Shown here: one piece after another, positions 1 through 6,915 of the stretch
Layout: each line of letters opens with the position of its first letter
How positions within the stretch are numbered: position 1 is the stretch's first letter
From: Flavobacteriales bacterium
GTDB lineage: Bacteria; Bacteroidota; Bacteroidia; Flavobacteriales_D; Crocinitomicaceae
DNA: 11,645 nucleotides
Direction: 5' to 3'
NCBI GenBank assembly: GCA_947476515.1
Contig: CANJQZ010000045.1
Span: forward strand, 1 to 11,645
Made by a program: the position numbers and the translations under genes
The notes under the pieces: model-generated
What the model saw: only the letters and a program-made list of their open reading frames with translations
Told to the model about the DNA's origin: nothing
The model's database searches: none

Positions 1-281
1 CCTTGTGGATTTTTTTCTTGACCTTGTTGTGTTCCTTGTTTTGGTGTATTTACAATTGCTTTTGGCTGACGCATAGTAATTACAATACTAGCAACTACTA
101 TAATACCTGCTAAAGACCAAGTCAGTTTATCTATAAATTCATTTGTTTTTTTTACACCACCCAATTGAGAAGCGGATCCAAAGTCTGTACTTAATCCTCC
201 ACCCTTAGGGTTTTGAACAAAAATTACTAAGGTTAACAATACACTAGCGATGATAATTAAAATTGATAACAGGATGTCCAT
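1..281 (-). CDS. secG: SecG, preprotein translocase subunit (3' end beyond the window)
   Basis: SecG is the small inner-membrane subunit that joins SecY and SecE and helps SecA-driven export. The reading frame starts at the ATG at 281 and gives 93 codons before the window edge, so the C-terminus is missing. A first membrane helix spans about residues 3-22. It is followed by the family's conserved cytoplasmic loop FVQNPKGGGL (21-30) and a glycine-rich stretch with GSASQLGG. A second helix spans about 54-70, and a Gln/Lys-rich hydrophilic tail begins after about residue 71. The two-helix layout and the NPKGGGL loop are diagnostic. It is the last visible gene of the leftward operon, 3 nt after the stop of the TPR-like gene. 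No Shine-Dalgarno is present; the start is preceded by TAAATAAATA and 4 nt, the same arrangement as before the sigma-54 activator. Confidence 0.93.
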   Translation of the reverse strand, partial: MDILLSILIIIASVLLTLVIFVQNPKGGGLSTDFGSASQLGGVKKTNEFIDKLTWSLAGIIVVASIVITMRQPKAIVNTPKQGTQQGQEKNPQ

Positions 282-284
282 CTT

Positions 285-1145
285 CTATTTATTTAGGTTT
301 TTTGTAATATTTCTTATTTGGGATGCAAAGAAACTCTTTTTTTCGGGAAAAATCAAAATTAATTGCTCGTAAACTGATATTGCCTTAGGATAATTTCCTT
401 GAAGGACAAATATTTTAGCTAATGTTTCACTCACGGGAGTGCGATTTTCATCAATACTCTGTTTTGCTTTTTTAATGGGAGAGAAAAATTCTCGTTTCGG
501 TTTTTCAACAGGATCAAGGGAAGGTTTTTTAATTTCCACCTTATTTGCAGATGAAATACTTCCAGAATTTAACCAATCTAGGAATGATTTTTCTTTTGAA
601 ATATCTATACTATTGATTTCAACTTCTTCTGTTGTTTGAATTTTGACTATCTCTTCTTCAATTTTTTCTTTTTTAAGAAGTCGTGCCTCGTCTTCTAAAA
701 GTTCTTTTGTGAATTGGGCGGCTGCTACACTGGTATTGATTAAGGTTGAAATGGCATCTTCAGTTTCAATTGCTGTCTTGGAAGGAATTTCTGTTTTGAG
801 AACTGGCTCCTCAATTGTCTCTGCTTCTAATGAAGTTACTTCTTCAGGTATTAATGAACTTATTTCAGTTGAAACATCTTCTTCCTCCTTTTCTTCTATT
901 GCTTCTTCAATAGGCTCTTTTAGTAATTGATAAAGAATAAATCGATTTGAAATTTTGAAAGCATGTTGTCGTAATTCTTCTTCTAACTGAATATGGCCAT
1001 TGGCCTTTAATCCTTTTAAATAAGCCAGTGCAAAAGAAGAGGCGTAAGGATAAATGGCGATCAACTCTTTAAATTCTAAAGTCAATTTATCGTCAAGTGT
1101 TTCACTCGAGAAAAGGTGTAAATTGATGTTGGATTTATTCAGCAT
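285..1145 (-). CDS. Acidic TPR-like protein of unknown function between lptE and secG
   Basis: A 286-residue soluble protein with no signal peptide or membrane segment. Three parts are visible. The N-terminal region (about 1-78) is predicted helical and ends in a basic/aromatic stretch. A long Glu/Ser/Thr-rich low-complexity linker covers about 79-185. The C-terminal part has a short FLDWL motif (188-192) and one TPR-like helix pair (about 237-270, ETLAKIFVLQGNYPKAISVY). I chose the ATG at 1145 because it overlaps the lptE stop as TAATG; the frame opens two codons earlier only with a TTG. From memory, Bacteroidota genomes often carry a poorly conserved TPR protein at this place between lptE and secG. 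Its place beside two envelope-biogenesis genes hints at an envelope or secretion role, but that is inference. The function is not known to me. Confidence 0.85.
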   Translation of the reverse strand: MLNKSNINLHLFSSETLDDKLTLEFKELIAIYPYASSFALAYLKGLKANGHIQLEEELRQHAFKISNRFILYQLLKEPIEEAIEEKEEEDVSTEISSLIPEEVTSLEAETIEEPVLKTEIPSKTAIETEDAISTLINTSVAAAQFTKELLEDEARLLKKEKIEEEIVKIQTTEEVEINSIDISKEKSFLDWLNSGSISSANKVEIKKPSLDPVEKPKREFFSPIKKAKQSIDENRTPVSETLAKIFVLQGNYPKAISVYEQLILIFPEKKSFFASQIRNITKNLNK

Positions 1146-1654
1146 TACCAATTACTCATTAATTTATTAATCACATCTTGAACTACTTGCTCTGTTATAG
1201 TATTCAATAAATCAGCTTCAACCTCTGATAAATTTGTTTTTGAATCAAAATCAGCAAATCTTGTACTGTTCAGTGTAAAGGTTTCTTCTTTTGGTTTGTT
1301 GGCATCGATTGTAAATAAGATACTAATCGTCAATCTATTTTTGGAAGCATCGTCACCACTTTGTATTGCAATAGGATTCACCTGATAGCTATTGATTACG
1401 CCTTCAATCTTGAGTTCTGCCAATTCTTTTTTTGTCGCTAAATTTAATCGGGTGTTATTCTGAATTCCATCTTTAATTTTTTCTGACATCTGCGCGCCAA
1501 AATATAGGGGGCAATTCGGAGCGTTTATATTCAGTGTGGTCAGATGAAAAGACTGCCATTCTGAGGGCATTCCTCCTGTATCTTTAAATCCAACACTGCT
1601 TGGCCAGCAAGATGAAAGAAATGAAATCAAACATAAAACAATTAGATATTTCAT
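1145..1654 (-). CDS. lptE: LptE-family LPS assembly lipoprotein
   Basis: LptE is the outer-membrane lipoprotein that plugs the LptD barrel and helps insert lipopolysaccharide into the outer leaflet. The 169-residue product has a signal peptide of 15 residues and a lipobox LSSC, with the acylated Cys at 16. The Bacteroidota version of the family is recognisable by a TLNINAPNCP-type first strand (about 42-51), a middle block ELKIEGVINSYQVNP, a NRLTISILFTIDAN strand, and a C-terminal helix ending VQDVINKLMSNW; the terminal NW is typical. Its start overlaps the stop of the sigma-54 activator as ATGA, and its stop overlaps the next ATG as TAATG, so translational coupling is likely on both sides. 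LptD itself is not in the window. Sequence similarity to proteobacterial LptE is low, so the call rests on the Bacteroidota family pattern and on gene order. Confidence 0.88.
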   Translation of the reverse strand: MKYLIVLCLISFLSSCWPSSVGFKDTGGMPSEWQSFHLTTLNINAPNCPLYFGAQMSEKIKDGIQNNTRLNLATKKELAELKIEGVINSYQVNPIAIQSGDDASKNRLTISILFTIDANKPKEETFTLNSTRFADFDSKTNLSEVEADLLNTITEQVVQDVINKLMSNW

Positions 1655-2892
1655 AAATCTATAAGATTATATTCTTTAATCTTTCTATATAAAGTGCGTT
1701 CAGAAATACCTAATTCACTGGCTGCATATTTTCTTTTACCTCTGTGTTTGTCAAGCGCTTTCTGAATAAGTTCTTTTTCTCGATCCTCTAAAGATAAGGA
1801 TTCTTCGAATTCTACATGTGATTCGAAAGCATCATTGTTATGGATAAATCCAATATTAGGATCACTTTTCCCTACAGGAAGGATTCTTGAGGAATGGGGT
1901 AGAGGTTCATTAACATCTGAGTAAAGTCGATTTACAAGGTCTACTTGGTCAGAATTAAGATTTACATTTCCTCCTTGTGAAAGTAATTCTACCACTAATT
2001 TTTTTAATTCCGTTAGATCTTTCTTCATTTCGAAGAGAAATTTATACATAATTTCCCTTTCAGAAAAGGATTCATTGCTCTCCTCTTTAATTAACATGGG
2101 TGATTTCTCGCTCACTTTAGGTAAATAACTTGCAAGTAAATGGGCGTTAATCTCTCTTGTTGTTTCTATTACGGATAGTTGTTCTACTAAATTTTTTAAT
2201 TGTCTAATATTACCAGGCCAAGTATAGTGAATCAAAATGGCTACTGCATCTTCGGTTAATTTAATCGCAGGCATTCTGTATTTATCTGCAAAATCTAAAG
2301 CGAACTTTCTGAAAAGCAAATGAATGTCTTCGTTCCGCTCCCGCAAAGCCGGTAATTGAATAGGAACAGTACTCAGTCTGTAATATAAATCTTCTCTGAA
2401 TTTCCCACTACTGATCGCCGCTTGCATATTTTCATTGGTAGCGGCAACAACTCTTACATTTGTTTTGATTGCTTTTGAAGCACCCACTCTAATAAATTCT
2501 CCTGTTTCAAGAACCCTCAATAAACGCACTTGTGTTTGCATCGGTAATTCCGCAATTTCATCAAGAAAAATTGTGCCTCCATTGGCCACTTCAAAATATC
2601 CTTGCCGACTGCCATTGGCTCCAGTAAAAGATCCTTTTTCATGGCCAAACAACTCTGAATCAATCGTTCCTTCAGGAATTGCCCCACAATTTACAGCAAT
2701 GTATTCACCGTGTTTTCGGGCGCTTAAATGATGAATAACCTGGGGGATAATTTCTTTTCCGGTTCCGCTTTCACCGGTAACCAACACGGAGATATCTGTA
2801 GGGGCAACTTGTATGGCAACTTCAATTGACCTGTTCAAAGCAGGAGCATTTCCAATGATTCCAAAACGCTGTTTGATCTGTTGAATGTTCAT
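1651..2892 (-). CDS. Sigma-54-dependent transcriptional activator lacking a sensory domain
   Basis: An enhancer-binding AAA+ protein of 413 residues that would remodel RNA polymerase-sigma-54 using ATP. The AAA+ domain begins almost at the N-terminus. Visible motifs are Walker A GESGTGKE (40-47), the sigma-54 contact loop as GSFTGA (87-92, a variant of GAFTGA), Walker B GGTIFLDE (105-112), sensor I ATNEN (151-155), the arginine-finger segment FREDLYYRL (165-173) and sensor II WPGNIRQL (225-232). A long, poorly ordered linker (about 260-365) leads to a Fis-type helix-turn-helix at about 371-410, with the recognition block ASELGISERTLYRKIKEY. There is no receiver, GAF or PAS domain, so control must come through its level, a partner, or the linker. 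It lies 7 nt after miaB and overlaps lptE by 4 nt. The same neighbour set recurs in Bacteroidota. Its targets are unknown. Confidence 0.93.
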   Translation of the reverse strand: MNIQQIKQRFGIIGNAPALNRSIEVAIQVAPTDISVLVTGESGTGKEIIPQVIHHLSARKHGEYIAVNCGAIPEGTIDSELFGHEKGSFTGANGSRQGYFEVANGGTIFLDEIAELPMQTQVRLLRVLETGEFIRVGASKAIKTNVRVVAATNENMQAAISSGKFREDLYYRLSTVPIQLPALRERNEDIHLLFRKFALDFADKYRMPAIKLTEDAVAILIHYTWPGNIRQLKNLVEQLSVIETTREINAHLLASYLPKVSEKSPMLIKEESNESFSEREIMYKFLFEMKKDLTELKKLVVELLSQGGNVNLNSDQVDLVNRLYSDVNEPLPHSSRILPVGKSDPNIGFIHNNDAFESHVEFEESLSLEDREKELIQKALDKHRGKRKYAASELGISERTLYRKIKEYNLIDL

Positions 2893-2899
2893 AGTTTAT

Positions 2900-4339
2900 T
2901 TATTTACTGCTGCTTACAATTTCACCAAAAAGGGTTGCTGAGGTGCATTCTAGTATTTTTACCATTACATATTGTCCTTTCACATAATTTTCTTTTGGAA
3001 AAATTACCATAGCGTTGCGACTCGTCCGTCCACACAAATGATCTTCTGATCTTTTCGATGGTCCTTCAATCAATACTTTTTCAATTTTATCGAGTTGTTT
3101 TTGGTTTGAAATCAATCCTTGAGCTTGTTGCTTAGCTATAATTTCTTCCAAGCGCCGTCCTTTAACTTCCGGAAGGACATTATCTTCAAATCTTCTTTCA
3201 GCAAGTGTTTTTGGACGCTCAGAATATTTGAACATGTAAGCATAATCATATTGAACCAAATCCATTAAGCTTAAGGTGTCTTGATGTTCTTTATCGGTTT
3301 CATCGCAAAATCCAGTAATAATATCTGTAGAGATGGCGCAATCTGGAAGAATATTTCTTATGGCCGCTATTCGATCTAAATACCATTCTCTCGTATATGA
3401 TCTATTCATTCTCGCCAACACCTCTGTGTTTCCCGATTGAACTGGAAGATGAATGTAGTTACAAATATTTTCATATTTAGCCATCGTTTCAATAACCTCA
3501 TTGGTCATGTCTTTTGGATGTGAAGTACTAAAACGAACGCGTAAATCCGGATTTACTTCAGCAACAAGTGCTAATAATTGCGAGAAATTGGTAGTCGCTT
3601 CATTTTCATTTTTTATTTCTCCTTTTGCACTTATATTCCAGCGGTAACTGTCTACATTTTGTCCAAGTAGTGTTACTTCTCTATATCCTGCATTGAATAA
3701 ATCTTTGCACTCATCAACTATAGTTTTTGGATCCCTTGATCGTTCTCTACCTCGTGTAAATGGTACTACACAAAACGAACACATATTATCACATCCTCTT
3801 GTAATGGTAACGAAAGCTGCGATACCTCCTTGATCAAGTCGAACAGGTGAAATATCTGCATATGTTTCATCTCTAGACAATAAAACATTTACTGCCTTCT
3901 GTCCAGTTCCCACTTCATCAATCAAATTTGGTAAATCGCGATAAGAATCTGGACCAGCCACTAGATCAACTAGTTTTTCTTCTTCAAGTAATGATTTTTT
4001 AAGGCGCTCGGCCATGCAGCCCAAAATTCCAACCACTAAAGCTGGATTTTTGTCTTTCCTTCTTTTAAATTCTGTTAAACGATTCCTAACTTTCGTTTCT
4101 GCATTTTCTCTAATAGAACAAGTGTTGATGAATACAACATCTGCTTCATCCGCATCTCTCGTAGTTTCATACCCTTCTTTTAAAAGAATTGACGCAACTA
4201 CTTCACTATCCGAAAAGTTCATTTGACAACCGTAACTTTCTAAATATAATTTTTTTGTGGACCTATTCACTAGCGTATTTGCTATGATAGTCGCTTCTCC
4301 TTGACGATTTTCATCGTGTATATCTCCTTCTAATTTCAT
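2900..4339 (-). CDS. miaB: MiaB, tRNA-2-methylthio-N6-dimethylallyladenosine synthase
   Basis: A radical-SAM methylthiotransferase that adds the 2-methylthio group to i6A37 of tRNAs reading codons that begin with U. Three domains are seen in the 479 residues. The UPF0004 domain starts at about 30 with LYLESYGCQMN and supplies cluster ligands Cys38, Cys74 and Cys108. The radical-SAM core has the CxxxCxxC motif at Cys183, Cys187 and Cys190 (RGCDNMCSFCVVPFTRGRE). A TRAM RNA-binding domain fills about 412-475. STSHPKDM and HLPVQSGN are family blocks, and the MNRSYTREWY segment favours MiaB over RimO. The first 29 residues form a polar extension common in Bacteroidota. It is the first gene of the leftward operon and has its own promoter in the divergent spacer. 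All six cluster cysteines are present, so the enzyme looks intact. Confidence 0.96.
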   Translation of the reverse strand: MKLEGDIHDENRQGEATIIANTLVNRSTKKLYLESYGCQMNFSDSEVVASILLKEGYETTRDADEADVVFINTCSIRENAETKVRNRLTEFKRRKDKNPALVVGILGCMAERLKKSLLEEEKLVDLVAGPDSYRDLPNLIDEVGTGQKAVNVLLSRDETYADISPVRLDQGGIAAFVTITRGCDNMCSFCVVPFTRGRERSRDPKTIVDECKDLFNAGYREVTLLGQNVDSYRWNISAKGEIKNENEATTNFSQLLALVAEVNPDLRVRFSTSHPKDMTNEVIETMAKYENICNYIHLPVQSGNTEVLARMNRSYTREWYLDRIAAIRNILPDCAISTDIITGFCDETDKEHQDTLSLMDLVQYDYAYMFKYSERPKTLAERRFEDNVLPEVKGRRLEEIIAKQQAQGLISNQKQLDKIEKVLIEGPSKRSEDHLCGRTSRNAMVIFPKENYVKGQYVMVKILECTSATLFGEIVSSSK

Positions 4340-4362
4340 TGTATTGCAGGCGTTTTCAAGTA

Positions 4363-4392
4363 CAAAATTAGTGAAATAGAAAGTAGTGTCAA
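4363..4392 (-). promoter_or_regulatory. Promoter of the miaB operon (Bacteroidota type)
   Basis: Read on the minus strand, a TTG (within TTTTGACA) occupies 4392-4390 and TAATTTTG occupies 4370-4363, separated by 19 nt. This fits the published Bacteroidota consensus of TTG near -33 and TAnnTTTG near -7. Transcription would begin about 18-20 nt before the miaB ATG at 4339. No start site has been measured here; the call rests on sequence match and spacing. Confidence 0.75.
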
Positions 4393-4464
4393 AATGTCAG
4401 CGTTAAAAAATGTCAATTTGGCTGAATATTATTTTTATTTTAATTTTTTTTATTCAAAAATTAT

Positions 4465-4483
4465 CTTTAACCATAGGTTAAGG
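4465..4483. repeat. Inverted repeat TTAACC-ATA-GGTTAA
   Basis: CTTTAACC at 4465-4472 and GGTTAAGG at 4476-4483 form an eight-pair dyad, with one G-T mismatch and a 3-nt centre. The inner six pairs are perfect. It sits between the divergent miaB and topA promoters, where an operator would be expected. No T-run follows that would make it a convincing terminator on either strand. The regulator, if any, is unknown. Confidence 0.4.
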
Positions 4484-4539
4484 GAGTAGCTAAAAAAAAT
4501 ATCTCGAATATACAATGGTGCGTTGCATTGAATTCATAC

Positions 4540-4560
4540 TACATTTGTATCGTAAATTTG
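4540..4560 (+). promoter_or_regulatory. Candidate topA promoter boxes
   Basis: Two perfect matches to the Bacteroidota -7 element TAnnTTTG lie just before topA: TACATTTG at 4540-4547 and TAAATTTG at 4553-4560. The second has a TTG at 4528-4530 about 22 nt upstream as a possible -33 element; the first has no well-spaced TTG. Use of the first would leave a leader of about 10 nt, and use of the second would give an almost leaderless message. Which box is used cannot be decided from sequence. Confidence 0.5.
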
Positions 4561-4563
4561 TGA

Positions 4564-6882
4564 ATGATGGCAAAAAATCTTGTAATTGTTGAGTCCCCTG
4601 CGAAAGCTAAAACCATTGAAGGTTATTTAGGGGATCAATTCGTTGTTAAATCTAGTTATGGTCATGTTAGAGACCTGGGTAAAAAAGGTCTTTCGGTTAA
4701 TATTGCCGAGAATTTTGAACCGCTTTACGAGGTTACACCGGATAAAAAATCTTTAGTAGCTGAATTAAAGAAATTAGCAAAAGCAGCCGAAGTTGTTTGG
4801 TTAGCGACGGACGAGGACCGTGAAGGGGAAGCTATTTCTTGGCATTTATATGAGACATTAGAATTAGAAGGAAAAGATACGCGAAGAATCACTTTCAATG
4901 AAATCACGAAGACAGCAATTCTAAAAGCAATTGAACATCCGAGACATATCAATAAGGAATTAGTTGATGCACAACAAGCAAGAAGAATTCTTGATAGAAT
5001 AGTTGGGTTTGAACTTTCTCCAGTACTTTGGAAAAAAGTTAGACCTAGTTTATCAGCGGGTAGAGTACAATCAGTAGCAGTAAGGTTGATAGTTGAAAAG
5101 GAAGACGAAATTGAAGCTTTTAATTCTTCAGGATTTTATAAGGTTGTTGGAAATTTTAAAGCAGATAAAGGAAGTTTTAAAGCAGAATTAAATAAACAAA
5201 TCACCAATATTGATGATGCGCGTGCACTTTTAGAGAAATGCAGTGCTAGTTCCTTTTTTGTAGAACAAATTCAAAAAAAGCCAGCTACTAAATCTCCCTC
5301 TGCTCCTTTTACAACATCGACACTTCAGCAAGAAGCCAGTCTTAAGCTTGGATTCTCAGTGAGTAAAACCATGAGTGTTGCCCAAAGATTGTATGAGTCT
5401 GGGAACATTACCTATATGAGAACAGATTCTATGAATTTGTCTGATACAGCTATAAGTGGAACGAAAAATGAAATAATAAATCGCTACGGTGAATCTTATT
5501 ATCACTTTGCGAAATACACAACCAAATCAGCTGGTGCTCAAGAAGCTCACGAAGCGATTCGCCCAACAGACTTTTCGAAAAATGAAATTACAGCCGATCG
5601 CGATGAAGAAAGATTGTATGAATTAATTTGGAAGCGAACTGTTGCTAGTCAAATGGCTAATGCAAGTTTGGAAAGAACTACCATAACAGTTGGAGGTATT
5701 GATGACAATCTTCATTTTCAAGCAAAAGGTGAGGTTATTTTATTTGACGGATTTTTAAAAGTTTATCTAGCATCCAATCTTGAAGAAATTGAAGAAGATG
5801 AAAGTGGTTTACTTCCTGCGGTTCTTGAAAACGAGAAATTATCAGCAAACGAAATAAAGGCAACGGAAAGATTTACAAGACCTCCAGCGCGTTACGCTGA
5901 AGCTTCCCTAGTTAAAAAACTGGAGGAGTTAGGTATTGGTCGTCCTTCAACTTATGCTCCGACAATTTCCACGATCCAAAAAAGAGGTTATGTTGAGAAA
6001 AAAGAAAATGAAGGTCAATTGCGGCATTATCAAGAATTAACTCTAGTAGGATCTGAGATTGATCAAATCACTAAGTCAGAAACTACAGGAAAAGAAAAAA
6101 ATCGACTTTCACCAACAGATATTGGTGTGCTCGTTACGCGTTTCCTGAATGAAAATTTTCAAAATATTTTAGATTATAATTTTACTGCAAAAGTTGAAGC
6201 TGAATTTGATGAAATTGCCGCGGGTAATATAAAATGGACTGAAATGCTTAAAGGATTTTATAGTCCTTTCCATGCTTCAGTTGAAAATACATTGGAACAT
6301 TCTTCCCGTGTAACTGGGGAGAGGGAATTGGGAATTCATCCTGTAAGTGGAAGAAGAGTTATTGCAAGAATGGGCCGTTTTGGACCTATGGTTCAAGTAG
6401 GGGATGAACAAGTTGATGGTGAAAAGCCAGCTTTTGCCTCTCTTCAAAAAAATCAATCAATTAATACTATTACACTAGAAGAGTCATTGGAATTATTTAA
6501 GTTGCCACGAACATTAGGCACATTGGAAGAACAGGATGTTAAAGCAAATGTTGGAAGATTTGGACCTTATGTCCAACTTGGAAAATTATTTGTTTCTATT
6601 CCAAAAGAAGAAGATCCAATGACAATCACCTTTGAAAGAGCGATAGAGCTAATTGAAATTAAGAAAACAGATGATGCCAATAAAATAATTAAACTCTTTG
6701 ATGAAAGAGAAGATGTTCAATTATTGAATGGAAAGTATGGTGCCTATTTAAAAATAGGAAAATTGAATTACAAATTACCTAAAGATACTGTTGTTATTGA
6801 TTTGACATTAGAGGCATGCTTAGCAATTGCTGAAAGTCAGCCGCAAAAAACAGGAGCGAAAAAATCCTTTAAAAAGAAATAA
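4564..6882 (+). CDS. topA: DNA topoisomerase I (type IA)
   Basis: This enzyme relaxes negative supercoils by cutting one strand and passing the other. The frame starts with two ATG codons (4564 and 4567); the second gives the usual MAKNLVIVES start, and I keep the first only as the outer limit. Counting 772 residues, the TOPRIM domain holds the catalytic Glu10 (VESPAKAKT) and the acidic triad TDEDREGE (82-89). RPSLSAGRVQSVAVR (160-174) is a family signature of the core. The nucleophile is Tyr284 in NITYMRTDS, and GIGRPSTYAPTI (457-468) lies in the later core. The C-terminus has three topoisomerase C-terminal repeats near GRFGPMVQVG (604), GRFGPYVQLG (664) and GKYGAYLKIG (723), then a basic Lys-rich tail. 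Zinc-finger cysteines of the E. coli type are absent, which is common in Bacteroidota. All catalytic residues are present. Confidence 0.97.
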   Translation: MMAKNLVIVESPAKAKTIEGYLGDQFVVKSSYGHVRDLGKKGLSVNIAENFEPLYEVTPDKKSLVAELKKLAKAAEVVWLATDEDREGEAISWHLYETLELEGKDTRRITFNEITKTAILKAIEHPRHINKELVDAQQARRILDRIVGFELSPVLWKKVRPSLSAGRVQSVAVRLIVEKEDEIEAFNSSGFYKVVGNFKADKGSFKAELNKQITNIDDARALLEKCSASSFFVEQIQKKPATKSPSAPFTTSTLQQEASLKLGFSVSKTMSVAQRLYESGNITYMRTDSMNLSDTAISGTKNEIINRYGESYYHFAKYTTKSAGAQEAHEAIRPTDFSKNEITADRDEERLYELIWKRTVASQMANASLERTTITVGGIDDNLHFQAKGEVILFDGFLKVYLASNLEEIEEDESGLLPAVLENEKLSANEIKATERFTRPPARYAEASLVKKLEELGIGRPSTYAPTISTIQKRGYVEKKENEGQLRHYQELTLVGSEIDQITKSETTGKEKNRLSPTDIGVLVTRFLNENFQNILDYNFTAKVEAEFDEIAAGNIKWTEMLKGFYSPFHASVENTLEHSSRVTGERELGIHPVSGRRVIARMGRFGPMVQVGDEQVDGEKPAFASLQKNQSINTITLEESLELFKLPRTLGTLEEQDVKANVGRFGPYVQLGKLFVSIPKEEDPMTITFERAIELIEIKKTDDANKIIKLFDEREDVQLLNGKYGAYLKIGKLNYKLPKDTVVIDLTLEACLAIAESQPQKTGAKKSFKKK

Positions 6883-6910
6883 TTTTGAAGTTAAATATTT
6901 TTTATATTTG
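6880..6910 (+). promoter_or_regulatory. Possible promoter boxes for ssb
   Basis: Two TAnnTTTG words occur between topA and ssb: TAATTTTG at 6880-6887, which overlaps the topA stop codon, and TATATTTG at 6903-6910, only 5 nt before the ssb ATG. Neither has a TTG at the ideal 19-21 nt upstream. The first would give a leader of roughly 20 nt, the second a leaderless message. The ssb gene may equally be read through from topA, as I see no terminator in the 33-bp gap. Confidence 0.4.
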
Positions 6911-6915
6911 TCTGT

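Larger units (their letters stand above)
4340..4563. other. Divergent intergenic region between miaB and topA
   Basis: A 224-bp AT-rich spacer, the largest non-coding stretch in the window. It contains the miaB promoter near its left end, candidate topA promoter boxes at its right end, a short dyad at 4465-4483, and three TGTCA words at 4387, 4395 and 4411. The part from about 4420 to 4464 is nearly pure A/T and may act as a flexible or curved upstream element. I see no open frame or RNA gene in it. Confidence 0.7.

Noticed and set aside
439..930. Two plus-strand open frames (439-639 and 643-930) opposite the acidic TPR-like gene, encoding Ser-rich peptides.
   Set aside because: They are the complement of the Glu/Ser-rich linker, have no promoter or recognisable domain, and run antisense to a gene held in a coupled operon.
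1146..1151. A TTG start at 1151 for the TPR-like protein, two codons upstream of the ATG.
   Set aside because: The ATG at 1145 overlaps the lptE stop as TAATG, the usual coupled junction seen elsewhere in this window.
4517..4530. A possible sigma-54 promoter (GG at 4517, GC at 4525) upstream of topA.
   Set aside because: The GG and GC are 8 positions apart instead of 12, and the flanking bases do not match.
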